A program made the position numbers and the translations under genes. From assembly GCA_951799445.1 (NCBI GenBank), contig OX637295.1, forward strand, positions 8,370,001-8,434,000: a stretch of DNA of 64,000 nucleotides. Direction: 5' to 3'. This document shows, one piece after another, positions 1 to 11,322 of the stretch. Source of the stretch: Pseudisothecium myosuroides (taxonomy: Eukaryota; Streptophyta; Bryopsida; Hypnales; Lembophyllaceae). The notes beneath the pieces were generated by a model. It saw only the letters and a list, made by a program, of their open reading frames with translations, ran no database searches and was not told the DNA's origin. Each line of letters begins with the position of its first letter. Within the stretch, counting starts at the first letter, position 1.

Positions 1-599
1 TTTTTAGAAATTAAAAAAAATCATTTTATATTTAAAAATCATTTTTGCTAATATATCACATTGTAAGATTTAGGGTTTTTACTATGTTAGGAGTCCCCAA
101 ATTTAATGATCTAAAGCTAAAATTTTCATGGTCTGCTTGCATAGTAGGAAATCATATTCCTACCAAAGGGAATCTAAAAATACATTATTTTGTGTCCTCC
201 ACATGAGTGCAAACAGCACTCTCATTGCGCGCAGTTTCTGAACAATGAAGATGGTTTTAAGATTGATTTTTTGTGAACTCTCATCACTATGAAGTCTTTC
301 CAAATGGCCAATTTTTAGTTTTTCTTAAAATTTCTTTTCCTGTTTTTTACAAATTAAAATGTGAAATTACAGTGACCGGTCCTATTTTCATGAGATTTAG
401 GGTTTTTCTAGTTCGCCTACTTAGAGAATTTTTCTAAGCTTTTCCTTCCTAGGGTACCTTCTTCTTAAAGGTATATACATTAAACATATTTTTCACATTT
501 TTATAAAATTGAATTTCTAATTTTAAAGCCCTCCTGAAAGAAAAAATGATTCCTGTGGAAAACGCTACGCTTTTTGAATACTCTTTCTTGCAACAACCC
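1..599. mobile_element. GGGTGATTGCA-family element, cut by window start
   Basis: The right end (TTTCTTGCAACAACCC, ends 599) matches the right terminus of the complete copy at 39309-40036. The internal motif around 416-432 (cctacttagagaattttt) recurs at ~61790-61806 in the copy at 61241-61973. The left end lies outside the window. Confidence 0.6.
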
Positions 600-1507
600 T
601 TGCAATGAAGTGCACTTCAACTTTATAACAAGTGAAAAGTGAATAATTTCAAATCATACAACAATTTGAATTTCTTTATACACTATCTACCATTTCATAG
701 AAAACCTTTGGAAGATAGTCAAAGTTTTTTTGCAATGGGGTGAAGAACAAGCAAGAAATCATACAAGCAATTCAAGTGGTATTTTATCAAGTATCTCTTA
801 AGCAATTGTGAAGGTTCATTTCTTATATGTACCATTGAATACAAGCTCTAACTTTCAAAAATGTTGGCAACACTAGATAGTGCAAGGTGTATAGAAAACA
901 TCAAACTCTTTGTATGATTTTCAATTACATACTAGCGGTTGGCGCTTGCTATGCTACGCATTCATCATTAGAATTTTATTAGAATTTTTGTATATTAGAT
1001 AAAATGCAGAACAAAAAACCAAAATCGCTTCAATTGAATAAATTTCTCAAATCATTTGGTAGTAGCAATAGAATTTTGTGATCATAAAAGCTGTAAAAGT
1101 GATATTATAGAGGTGATTGCAAACTACTACTCTATTTCTATAATATAACATTGTGTGAAAATATTATTTTTATGTATGCATGCTTGAAAATATTTTTACA
1201 AAATATTAAAATTAATTATTTCAAAGACTTATTGAAATCATTATCATGCATTCTATTCAAATATATCAAAATTTTACTAATATGTGATACAATGAATGCG
1301 TAGCATAGTAAGCACGAGCCCCTATTATTAATGGTAGCATTTGTGATATTACAGAGGGAGTTATGATTTTAGTAGTATAATGTGTATTTGTAATGATGAT
1401 AAAATAGACTTCAGTGTGATTCCAACGCAATTCAAAATTCAAAATTCCGTTCATTTTTGAGTGCACACTGGCCTCCCAAAGTTGACCTAATTTCAACAGG
1501 ATGCAAA
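600..1507. other. AT-rich stretch, no gene seen
   Basis: No reading frame with recognisable protein character, no RNA gene and no clear element ends were found. Two near-identical short strings about cattgtatcacat/gcgtagcat occur at ~950 and ~1290 in opposite orientation, which hints at a decayed inverted-repeat element of ~350 bp. Confidence 0.4.
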
Positions 1508-1757
1508 AAATCGTAAGGTTCCTGTACCTGAATATACATCTCCAAAATCAATTCTGTACCTATGTGAAAAAAACGCTAATAAAACCAAACTTTGTTTATT
1601 AATAACTTTTGCATACAATATCCAAATGCCACGTTCTCTAGTGTGTTGGAACCTCCTTTCACTTGGCAACAAGAACATATCAAAATTTGACTAGTCTAAT
1701 AATAAAAAATAGGCTCCATAGCAAAAAGTGGCGGTTTTGGGTATACGTACTTTAAGA
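1508..1757. mobile_element. Diverged copy of the AAGGTAGGTATCC MITE
   Basis: The reverse complement of this stretch aligns with the body of the element at 55306-55579, sharing for example ggaggttccaac, tgtatgcaaaagtta and caaagtttggtt. The right terminus near 1740-1757 is a degenerate version of the same inverted repeat. Confidence 0.6.
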
Positions 1758-2049
1758 ATTAGACCGCCAGAACTTGTGATGCAAGTCTCGGCTCCGGAAC
1801 AGTTGAACTGTTGGGCCTTGCACCGTTTACCTTCCACTGAAATAACTTCGCGGAAGTGTCTGCTGGGGCTGCGATTTCTTCCACCCGACAGTACGTACTG
1901 TAACTACCGAGTCTACCTCCAAGCCTGTTGACGAAGAACACCGGGAAAGTGAGGCGCAGTGACGGATGTCGATGGGAAACTCCGCCACTTTTCCGGTGAC
2001 ATACGCTGGGAACTCAATATGAGCTCCATACGAACTGCAATTCTCACCA
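1758..2049. other. Upstream region of LTP copy 1, unrelated to the other copies
   Basis: More GC-rich than its surroundings. LTP copies 2 and 3 share the promoter block with a TATA box, but that similarity stops at ~2050 here. No good TATAAA lies at the equivalent distance, so copy 1 must use a different promoter or be poorly expressed. Confidence 0.45.
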
Positions 2050-2135
2050 TGCATTGGGATTCATCTTCTTCGTCGGTTTAATTTTCTGTGTACGTACATA
2101 ATTGCTGATTAGTGTCACCAGATCGAGCTAGCACC

Positions 2136-2726
2136 ATGAAGCTCCAGGTTGCAGCAGCTCTTTGCGCACTCATGCTGGTGGCGTCGGAGATGGTGGTGAC
2201 CTCGGAAGCCGCGGGGTGCGACATCGTGAAGCTGGCGCCGTGTTATGATGCCAGCAAGAATGAGCAAGTAGCGCCCACCGCGAAGTGTTGCGACAATATC
2301 TCCGAGATCATGGGGCAGGACTTCTCAGGAGCCCAGTGCCTGTGCACTCTCTTGAGCCAGCCTCTGCCCGGGCCCGAGCTACAGGGCTACCACCAGAGCA
2401 AGGTCCAAATTGCTCTTGGAATTCCCAAGAGGTGTCGCCTTCCTGTCCCCAGAGGATGGGTCTGCCAGGGTATGTCTTCTAGCAACATATTCTTGCCAAT
2501 TCTATTCCAGTTGTGAAACTTCGATCACAGTACAGCCAGGGAAGCATTGCTAACTTGCAACTGTCCCAGTGGAACAAAATGGTTGGACTTTGCTAACTCT
2601 AGAGCTTGCAGAATTTACAGGGATCCGAGATGGAAAACTCTTCAGTCTCTGTATATATGTCAATTGTTGCTCACACTGCTTCTTTAATTTGGACGCTGTG
2701 CAGGAATCCGCGTCCCTGGGGGCTAA
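2136..2726 (+). CDS. Non-specific lipid-transfer protein, copy 1 (2 exons)
   Basis: Secreted 8-cysteine lipid-transfer/seed-storage fold protein of 118 aa, expected to carry lipids in a hydrophobic cavity in the cell wall space. Exons are 2136-2469 and 2704-2726. The intron (2470-2703, 234 bp) has GTATGT and CAG borders and phase 1, so the joined end reads CQ-GIRVPGG-stop, as in copies 2 and 3. Residues 1-26 form a signal peptide (KLQVAAALCALMLVAS core). Cysteines at 28, 36, 51, 52, 68, 70, 100 and 110 give C-7-C-14-CC-15-CxC-29-C-9-C. The ATG at 2136 is chosen because it begins the signal peptide and is shared by all copies. The C6-C7 loop is five residues longer than in the paralogues, and several mature residues differ. 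The function as a carrier is inferred from the family, and the ligand is unknown. Confidence 0.87.
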
Positions 2727-3384
2727 GCGCATTTCAGTATGTCTCGGGACTGCAACAGGGTCCAACTAATTAATTTGTTAGACCACGCATCATGTGCATG
2801 TTGCTCAGATTTGCTATCAATGCTAGCTGCTTAGAGCATTCCATGCCCGATTCCATGATATAGCTGCTGCCGGAGATATGTACCGGTGGTGTAGAAACTC
2901 TCTCAGTGGACCATATATTCTGAAGTCTTGACTGAATTTTGACAATAAAGATTCTAGCTAGCTATGCTGTAAAAGACTCCTTTCTGATGGTCGATGTATT
3001 AATTTGGACTGCTATCTTTCGACTTCAATATATTGTAAGTGGTGATCAGCTGAGACTGCAGAGTGACCAAATGCATGCATGCAGCTTGTTGGTTTTTGTT
3101 GGCTTAGTTTCACCCCCGCCTGCACCAGTTCGCCACTGAGTTGTTTTGAGTTGTCTCTATGTACCCTAAACCCTGTATCCTAAGACTGCAAACTTTTGTT
3201 GGACCGTCAAAAGAAACCCTTGATGCCTTTCATTAGAAAGTGGGCTTCTTTGTGTACCTTTTCTCGACATTTCCATTTTTTGCGGGTGAATCTATCCTGC
3301 AAAATCAGCTCATTTACCAACATGACCGTTAAATCATTGTGTCACTATAAGTTTGTCCTTTTTTGAACTCATAGTTATGGACTA
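2727..3384. other. 3' flank of LTP copy 1, conserved with copy 3
   Basis: Aligns with 59209-59838 almost throughout (for example gctgcttagagcattccatg and aaaatcagctcatttacc). It presumably holds the 3' UTR and downstream DNA of the ancestral gene. Later insertions interrupt the alignment from 3385. Confidence 0.7.
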
Positions 3385-3832
3385 GGTAATTGCAAAGCAG
3401 GCCAAGTTATCAAAAATAATCGCAGGTTAAGACCTACCGCATTAGAAAAAAATTAGCCCACTGGAGGGCTGCTCCAGAGTGACAAGCCAAGCTATTAAAA
3501 TGCTTGGCCTATCACTCCAAAACTATCCCGTAGAGAGCAGTCAGCTTGGCTGATTGCTCGCCGAAACGGTAAAAAATAACAATTTTTTTTTTAAATTTTT
3601 AAATTTTAAAAAAATAAAATAATAAAATAAAGATTTATATATATATATATATACTCGTAAATTTCAATTCCTCTGCCACTGTGCTACAGTTTCTGCTGCG
3701 CAGAAATAGGGAAAAACCGATTTTTTTTGCAAAAAAAAAGTAAATTTTAGGGTACCTCGGAGGGCTGTGAAGCAGCTCTCGGAGGCCCCAGATTATCTCT
3801 AATGGAGCCGCGGGTAGCTACTTTGCAATTAT
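3385..3832. mobile_element. Short MITE with GGTAATTGCAAAG ends, itself interrupted
   Basis: Left end GGTAATTGCAAAGCAGG and a right end of CTTTGCAATTAT, matching the intact 121-bp copy at 23667-23787. The copy is split by the element at 3441-3803. Together with the neighbour at 3837-4150 it is absent from the paralogous locus, where the flanks join at ~59838. Confidence 0.65.
3441..3803. mobile_element. MITE with ATTAGAG ends (363 bp), nested
   Basis: Ends ATTAGAAAAAAATTAGCCC and the reverse complement ATTAGAGATAATCTGGGGCC. It matches the 371-bp copy at 13516-13886 in inverted orientation, with the same internal blocks (cctccgag / gtaccc / tgccactg). It lies inside another MITE. Confidence 0.7.
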
Positions 3833-3836
3833 CAGA

Positions 3837-4150
3837 CATAATGTCAATGTAGGAGAGTAGAACCATTTGACTTCTTTGATTGCCTAACCAATCAAAATAT
3901 GCCACAAAGGCGGAAGTCTCCTACATTTAGATTATATTAAGTGGATCCGCACTCACTAAGTTAATACCGGTTGGTAGTAGCAAAGATTTCTCTAAGATCT
4001 CTCTCACTTCCAAACCAATGAAATTTCAACTTTAAACCAACCTTGTTGGAAATTTACACAAGGTCCGCAGTAAGCGTTATCAATCTCAATCTGCCTCTCT
4101 TTAACCAATTGAAACAAGCCACGACGGCAAACTCTCCTGCATTGACATTA
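3837..4150. mobile_element. MITE with CATAATGTCAATG ends (314 bp)
   Basis: Terminal inverted repeats CATAATGTCAATGTAGGAGA and a right end of TCTCCTGCATTGACATTA. The same family is at 23347-23663 in the receptor-kinase gene, inverted. In both places it abuts the GGTAATTGCAAAG element. Confidence 0.75.
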
Positions 4151-4955
4151 CACTTACATCTTTGAGCAGGTAGACTGCCAATCATGTAATAATTCACATT
4201 GGAACCGAATGATTTCAATTGAAAATTGAATGAGTGTGTTAAGTGAATGGACATTTTGTTGAATGTAAAATCTCAAACCACTTACAATAGTTTGTTCATC
4301 ATTTATAATATAACCTTTGAGGCGTGTAGGAATTGACCTGAAAGATTGTGGTGGTGAAGACGTTCTTTAGAACGCAAGTACGCAAGCACTCATTAACCTT
4401 TTAACACTGACGTCTAATCTCTGAACCACTAACATATTGATATTCTTGTTTGATTCTCACTACTGTTTAGATGAAAATCATCCTAATTTCTTGATATATA
4501 TTATCAAGTTGTTATCCTGTCTAATGGTTGGGTTTGGTGTTACTAGAATACATATTTTTAGAGTAAAATTACAAATGTGGAAGTATGTCAAGTAGTTGAC
4601 CAAGCCAAAATTGCATTTGTAAAAATTTAAAAAGATATATTGGTCAATTGAAATGAATGAAAAAAAAATTTGATGAAAAATCTAAATTTCATTAATACAT
4701 AAATTGCAAAAAAAATTGTGTCCGTACATAAGAACTTATGTATAATTATTCAACAAATAATTGTACACATAAATTAAATAATCACATTAATTTATTAAAA
4801 CTGAAAAACAATAAAGAAATCAACACAAATTATGTTTATAATTTTATTGAAAATAATTAGAATAATTAAAATAATTTTGCAAATTTTGATGGCAAACGTA
4901 TTATGCAATATAGAAATCAGTTTAACTTATACAAATTTAAAAGAATACAATTTTT
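4151..4955. other. Distal part of the LTP segmental duplication
   Basis: Aligns colinearly with 59839-59922, 61169-61240, 61974-62047 and 62322-62915. Shared blocks include ctggaaccgaat-type, taggaattga.ctgaaa, atcaagttgttgtcct and attggtcaattgaaatgaat. The copy here lacks the insertions present at the other locus. A third, shorter copy of part of it is at ~48055-48240. No gene is seen. Confidence 0.65.
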
Positions 4956-5709
4956 ATCATTGTCAATATCGAGAAAAAATTGAAAATTGTCAAAAAATTA
5001 CAATATTGACCTTCATCAAATTGGCAGTTTTTTGATGATATTGACAATGATACTATAATTTTTAGGGATTTGTTGGATTAGTTATGTGCATCATGAACTC
5101 TAATTTCTAGATAGAATTTAAAAATGCATTATACTACTACAAAATATAAATCAAATGCATTATTCAATTCAACAAATATTTAAAGTGCAAGGGCATTAAG
5201 ATGTATCAATTGTCCATATTGCAACCTATACTCTCTCTACAATGGCTAATGCTATCCCGTGCTCTTAATTCCAAATAAAAATTCAAATATTGTGAGAACT
5301 GACATTATTTGCATGTTTGTCAAACTATTGGTATTTTAAATTCTATAAATGTCAATTTCCTTCAATTTTTGTGTACAACAATTTGAAATGATATATACCA
5401 ACATGCCAAGGCACAAAACATTTTTTTGGAATTCAAAAGAAAAATTGACAAAAATAAAGTAATTCCAAATCATGTTGAACAAAACTGAGTTTTAGACATG
5501 GCTAACTTTGAAATTGATTTTCTTTCAAATCACAAGTAATTTTTTCTTCAAACTTCCATGGTAACGAGGAATATGTTGTACACTACAACTTTTGTACATG
5601 CACTTTTGGACTTTGTCCATTGATGCTTATGATACAATTGTTTGAATGAAACCGTTTCAACTTTGTACTCGGTTTTGTTTGTCACTGTAAGACAATTTTG
5701 TTCATTATA
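4956..5709. other. AT-rich stretch, nothing recognised
   Basis: No convincing coding sequence or element ends. Around 4968-5055 the strings gacaatttt/tgtcaatatc recur in both orientations and could fold. Confidence 0.35.
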
Positions 5710-7115
5710 GGGGGACCCTGCCTCATTGGCAAACAATTTTATGAATTTGTTGTATCCTATTAGTGCGATGGACACTATTGTCCATGATAATTTTTCTACT
5801 GTGTTGTTGACTTGGTCTGCGTGTCTGCCGAGCGAGTTTCATCCCTGTCAGGAACTGCTGCATTATGCCCCTACTGAATCCAGCCCTCAGCCTGACTCAT
5901 TGGGTACGAACAGCAGGCTTGCTTGTCATCACATCTGAAGTGTCTGTAACCCAGTTGTCATCAATCACATTGTGTATGATAGTGTGGTACGAATTGCAGT
6001 TTTTCTTCTTTTTTTGACACAAATGAAACGGAATTTCATTGCAAAGAATGTAATGTACAAGTTACCAGCCACAAGTGACCTGGCTACACAACTGGACTCA
6101 CAAGACACAGGGTTGTGCCGGGCCATGAGGCCCCATTGCAGTCTTGTTTTTCATCACATCTGAAGTGTCTGCAACATCTGAAGTGTCTGTAACCCAGAAC
6201 TTTGTCAACAATCATATTGTGTACGATACTGGGGTACCAATTGCAGGCTTGTTTTCCATCACATCTGAAGTGTCTGTAACCCGTTTCATTTGTTCCAATA
6301 AAAGGAAAGGAAAGAAAAGAAGTGTCTGTAACCCAGTTGTCATCATTCACATTGTACAAGCATATGATATGGTAGAACCACCCATTCCTGACCAGGGAGC
6401 CATACCCAACCTGGAGGGTGCAATTATTCCAATCAAGATTGGAACAGATTTCCAATCAACGTTTGGAAAGTGTTTTTTTCTCTTTTTCAAGGTTGGGTCA
6501 TGACACATGTCCCGGAGTAGTGAGCAAGAAAGTCGGAAATAGTGAGCGGGAAAGTACTTCTTGAATGATTGGAATTTGAAGACTCTATCCATCGGAAATG
6601 AGTTCAATTTTACTTTTGACTTCCAAAATTCATAGTAATTTCAATTCAAGGTGTAAAATTACCAAAAAAATTGTAATCTTTGTGATTTCTATCAAACTTT
6701 CTACATGGTAAAAATTTACATTGCCTTATACTACTCCAAAATAAGCACAAAATTGCTTAAGTGGTCGACTATGGGTCGTTAATTCTACCATAGTTTTTAT
6801 TAGCATCCGCATCACTGGTAGGGGCCTCATCCTTGTGACTGGTACGTTTACTAAAGGGCGCTAATATTGAAACACTTGGAATGTGTTATAGCCTTGCAAC
6901 TCGAGTGGCAGAAGGTATCATGGCTAATTATCTTCTTGGTTGCTCAACTTGAGGAAGAATAATAAAATATAATAAACCTGGTATTCCATGTCGTGAGAGA
7001 CTTATCAATTAATTCATGGATTGGAGTTTGTTGAGGAGCCATACAAGACAATTTTGTTCACTACTTATAGGGGGTCCTTTTTAAGGATGCAAAAGGGACC
7101 CTGCGTCATTGATAA
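5710..7115. repeat. Unknown 1.4-kb repeat, copy 1
   Basis: Aligns with 19815-21720 over its whole length, for example gcgtgtctgcc, catcacatctgaagtgtctg, gatatggtagaac, acctggagggtgcaatta and actcgagtggcagaaggtat. Internally it carries four to five copies of a motif about acatctgaagtgtctgtaac (5931, 6155, 6173, 6262, 6319) set in partly tandem ~95-bp units. A frame of ~115 codons (6144-6503) is open in both copies, but so is the opposite strand, so coding is not supported. The superfamily is unknown. Confidence 0.7.
6001..6134 (-). mobile_element. 5'-truncated LINE tail inside the 1.4-kb repeat
   Basis: Flanked by the 8-bp duplication ATTGCAGT (5993-6000 and 6135-6142). Read on the minus strand it has the hairpin-like block (ccaggtcacttgtggctgg), then ...caatgaaattccgtttcatttg and a short A/T-rich tail. 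The sister repeat at ~20829 has the uninterrupted empty site gaattgcagacttgttttt. Confidence 0.8.
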
Positions 7116-7151
7116 ATGTTATGATGTAAACCACAAGGAGCTCATAATTAT

Positions 7152-7350
7152 TAAGTTTCAAGTGGGGAAAACGGGAAGAACTCCTAGTGTTTCCTTTTGT
7201 TCCGAAGGTAACATCATGAATTTTCTTTGACAGCGGGAAAAATGAGATAATATTAAGTTTTCCATAGGGAAAACAGAAAGAATTCCTGGTGTTTTTTTTT
7301 GTTCCAAAGGTAACAGTGTGAATTTTCTCTAATGGTAGGAAAAATGAGAC
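7152..7350. repeat. Two-copy tandem repeat, ~100-bp unit
   Basis: The units 7152-7252 and 7253-7350 share aagtttt-c..a-.-ggggaaaac, gaa..ctcct.gtgtttc, ttgttcc-aaggtaaca and ggaaaaatgaga. It sits just past the 1.4-kb repeat and is absent from the sister locus. Confidence 0.65.
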
Positions 7351-8551
7351 CCACAGGAAAATTACATTAGAACACTAGGAAAAAATCACCAGGAACTTAG
7401 AGGAAAACTTTGTTGTAATGTGATGAAATAAGAATTAGAAATTGTTTTTTGGACGGATGAAATCATCAATTTGGATGGATGAAAATTTGCTTTTTGGATG
7501 GATACAATTGCAATATTTGACAGACAAATACGGATTAAAAATAGATTGATATACCAATGTTGGATGGATGAACATTGTAGCTTCAGACAACTGAACGGAA
7601 TCATCAGGTCCATGCAGTTCGATCTGCAACTGCAAGGAGAACGATCACAGGCACTGACAGATCTACGAAGACTAACTTTATCAGCTCTCATTCTACAACA
7701 TGAACACTGCCAAATCAGTCGAATTCCTCAGTTCTTCAATCTCCGATCCGCTCTTTCAACAGGCACCGTGACCTTGTCTTTTTCAGGAAGAAACTGAATT
7801 TGAAAAGCAACTGTTGGTGTTTTTTCACGTACGTCCTCAATGCAGTTGCAAATGAGAGCCTTGCATGTCGCATTGTATTCATCTTCCGTACAGAGAGTTG
7901 TTAATCCTGCAAGCAAGAGCTCATTTGTCAAAAGAATCAGTTGACAAAACATGAAAGCTTGTTATTCAAGCATACTTCTAGCTTATTCACGGACTCCATG
8001 TCATTCAGGCCCTCATGTACGTTCTCGTTGAGAGGAATGACACAGTTTTACAGTAGTTATCACACTCATACCGGGACTCATACTAACACCAAATAATAGT
8101 TGGGAAGCTGAAAGGCAGGTGAGATCCTAGATACAAATCAGAAGAGAGAAAGTCACTCCTGACATGGCTTGTAGAGTGTGGTCCACAAATTTACAGCAAA
8201 GAGTCAATACGTCCCACGCATGTATATATATATAAGAAATTGATTTAGCATTTGAATAAAGTGTGAGGAAATATTTACATTGGCAATAAGTCATTGGCAA
8301 TCAAAACAATTCTGCAGCTCTAGAGAACAGGAATTCTCAACCACACTCAAGAGAGAAAATATTAACTATCCCGGATTGACCAATTGAGATTATAATATCA
8401 AGTTCAGGGTCTAGAGTTTTACCTACACTCCAACTCTAGCAGTGAGAGTCAGTCAAGTGGGTTTGTAGGAAAATAGTTGCAAGATTGCTTGCAAAGACAA
8501 ACCTGACTGACGTTCCTCTTTAGCTTGCAACTGCAGCATGAAGTTTCTAAG
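7351..8551. other. No gene recognised
   Basis: Mixed-composition DNA. A short frame at 7498-7797 (99 codons) has no recognisable family and overlaps equal-length frames on the other strand. Five copies of a ggatggatga-like string occur within 7454-7571. A (ta)n run lies at ~8222-8233. Confidence 0.35.
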
Positions 8552-8738
8552 AGCAATTTCATTAAATGGCGGTATTCCAAGTGCCACTTTGGCGGTGTGC
8601 CATTTTCAGCATCTAAGACAAGTATAGATTTCAAAATGGCCATTCTGAAGCATTAAGCACAAGTATAGATTCAGAACAACCATTCTGAATTATTTTCATG
8701 CAATTTTAAAATAGTATCGCCATTTTAATGAAATTGCC
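8552..8738. mobile_element. MITE with GGCAATTTCATTAAAATGGC ends, copy 1
   Basis: Left gcaatttcattaaatggcgg and right gccattttaatgaaattgcc form the inverted repeat. The subterminal block gtattccaagtgccacttt.g is shared with 54147-54311. Confidence 0.75.
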
Positions 8739-9290
8739 CATTTCTCCACTTCCTACTGCAAATCCTCAGGCTTTGGGTATATTTTCTCCAGTACCTTGAG
8801 GGCCTCATCGTGCCTTTCCTGCAAACATTGAAGAATCATCCCTCCTCTCGAAATTTGTGAGCTTAGTAGCAAGAGAAATACTCATCTACTTGTGAAAATA
8901 TTATCTGATTTAATAAAGTATCCAATCAGGAGCTTTGATCATTTAGGGAGTTTCCACAACCCTTCCTTATAGACTTGTCAAATATTCTATAACCAAGTTG
9001 GAGATTGGTTGGAAAGCATGTTGAACCCGTCGGATTATGTTGAGACCTATCCAAAGGTTTTGTGTAGATCTCCTAGTCAAACTGTTAATTTTGCAATTTT
9101 CGGGTTGAATTTTTGAGTGTTTTATAATATTTTGACAGTTTGTTGGTTAAATTTTAGTCCAAGTGGGCCATTTAGGTGAGCGGTTTTGATCCAAATTAGA
9201 GTCTTTTTGGTCATCCAGCTAGGTCTTTTGATTGGTATCTAATGGGATAAAGGAGGAATGCAGTCAAGTCAATTGCCAAGTTGGATTAGG
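8739..9290. other. No gene recognised
   Basis: Intergenic DNA without convincing frames or element termini. It leads directly into the TTAA element starting at 9291. Confidence 0.35.
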
Positions 9291-10235
9291 TTAACCCCTA
9301 AAGGACCGTTGTTCCTTTGGGGGACAAATGCGTTTTCGGGCAGGTACCTACGGGCTGAAATTTTCTCCAGATTTTTTGAAACTTTTTTTGGAGCTTGAAA
9401 ATCTGATTAGCTTCGTGGGAATATAATTTTTTCCACAATCGGTGCCCGGAAACAATAGTTATGATCAAATAAGCTCAAAACAAGGGACGACGGGCAGCTC
9501 GGGCAGCAAAAAAAAATTGGCAAAAATTTAATTTAATTTTTTTTAATATTTTTTTTCTCATAGATTATATTTTTGTCTATTGGTAAAGCTTTGATTCATT
9601 TCATTTGGATTTGTTATGAGAAAGTTATGGACATTCTTGTTTTTCGGGCAGTTAAAGCATCTTCTTGAAAAAAATAACTTGTAGGACTGATTCATTTCTG
9701 AATGCTATTTTTGAAATTTAAAAAAAAAAAATTCCATTTTTTAGTTTACTTGTTAGAACAATCTCACCATAGGGATTAGTGTATTTTAATTCCATTTAAA
9801 ATATATGAATATTTTAGATTTTCCTTCTATCTCGTACTTACTTCTACTTAACAATATTTTTAGGAATGATAATTAAGTTTTTTTGAATAATTTTTTTTCC
9901 CCCTAGTCTCTCAACTCAATTTTCCACTATAAAGATTTAAAGCTCTAAACTCTGTAGTGTAAAAATTTTAATTTAAAAATGTTCAAAGTCAAAAAATCTA
10001 GTCCCGCAATGTGCTGAAAAACTTGTTTTTTCCACTTTAAACACAAATATCTTGCAATCTGTGCGGTCAAAAATTCTGAATTTTTTTCCATACATTCTCA
10101 TACTACTTAGGTATAATATCCTACGGTTAGATGTGAAAAAAAAACATTTTTCAATTCTTTTTTATTGTTTGCTATAGAAATGGTAGTTTTCAGTGTTTTT
10201 GGATAGAAAAAAGGCCTCGGTCCTTTAGGGGTTAA
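9291..10235. mobile_element. TTAA element A, intact (945 bp)
   Basis: Starts and ends with TTAA. Both ends read TTAACCCCTAAAGGACC (17 bp, perfect), after which the two ends diverge: one continues GTTGTTCC...GGGCAGG, the other GAGGCCTTTTTTCTATCC. No frame large enough for a transposase, so it is non-autonomous. Its length is identical to the copy at 46734-47678. Confidence 0.88.
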
Positions 10236-11322
10236 GTGTTTATCTAGTTGGATGAGTTAGAAAGGGGTAAGTAGGTGGAATTGTAATCCTAATTGGTAGT
10301 ATGTCAATTTTGTCAATATCGGTAGGATGAATGTTAGTAATCAAGTCTGTGATTTCAAATCAAGTAGTTGTTGGTAGTTAGTCGTCTTTCTCAATTTTGA
10401 AACTGTCGCTTCTGTCTTTCTTATTAGGTTGATTTTTATTACATTTTTCTTTACCACTGTTTTGAGCATTTTTACAGTGTGTCCAGCTAGTCAGGTTGTT
10501 TGTATATGTTTGTGTTTGTTTGATTCCCAAGTTGGTGCTTGGATTGTGTTAGAGTGTTAGTCATGCAGTATCACGAGGGTGATCCAAGAAGTGAGTGAAG
10601 TTTGCGGTTATGTCCTAGTTGGGGAGAAATTGGAAATTGAAGATTATCAGTTGCACTAAGATGTGATCAAATCAAAGAATGTTTGGAGAAGTGTAGTGTA
10701 GAAGGAGATTAGTTTGTGTGTGTGAGTGAGGAAGATGAGGAGACTTAATTGAGAAGTTATGTTTGTGATGACAATAGAAATGTGGAATAGATAAAAACTG
10801 ATGAAGTATTGGTGTTGTATGACAAATCTATAAGATTTAACGATGATATATTCACCAAATCAAAAGTAATAAAAAAAACATCTTTGAAATGAAAGTGTGT
10901 ATATGCTTATGTGATGCAATTGAGTGTGATGTATATCTTGAACAATTGAGTTGGAAATAAATTCCTAGTTGGAACTAGGAACCAATATCATTTCTTTATT
11001 GATATGAAATTTTCATTGACAAGCCTCCCTTGGAACAAACTTATAATACTAATAGGATAATTTCCAATTTGGTCATTATTCTTCTTCAACAGTTTGCTAA
11101 TAGGGATTATCCATTATTGCAACCTAACAATCTAACCAATGTCAATTAGAGTTTTAAAGATGTTGGCTGGTGAGAAAATGATATTGAAATAAATAAACTG
11201 GTAGATTTTGAAGTTGAGAGGGTGAAACTGGTAACTAATGAAAAAACCCTCATCTATTTCTGTGGAAGGAGAAATTGAACCAAGGGAGCTCTAAAAATTT
11301 CCCGAACACTATTGCTTCTACC
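10236..11322. other. No gene recognised between two TTAA elements
   Basis: G/T-rich to A/T-rich DNA with scattered short frames only. Confidence 0.35.

Noticed and set aside
6144..6503. 119-codon frame conserved in the second repeat copy
   Set aside because: The opposite strand is equally open and the repeats are recent enough to explain the conservation; kept only as a finding about the repeat.
9291..9310. TTTAGGG-like strings as interstitial telomere repeats
   Set aside because: CCCCTAAAGG occurs singly as part of the TTAA element ends, never in tandem.
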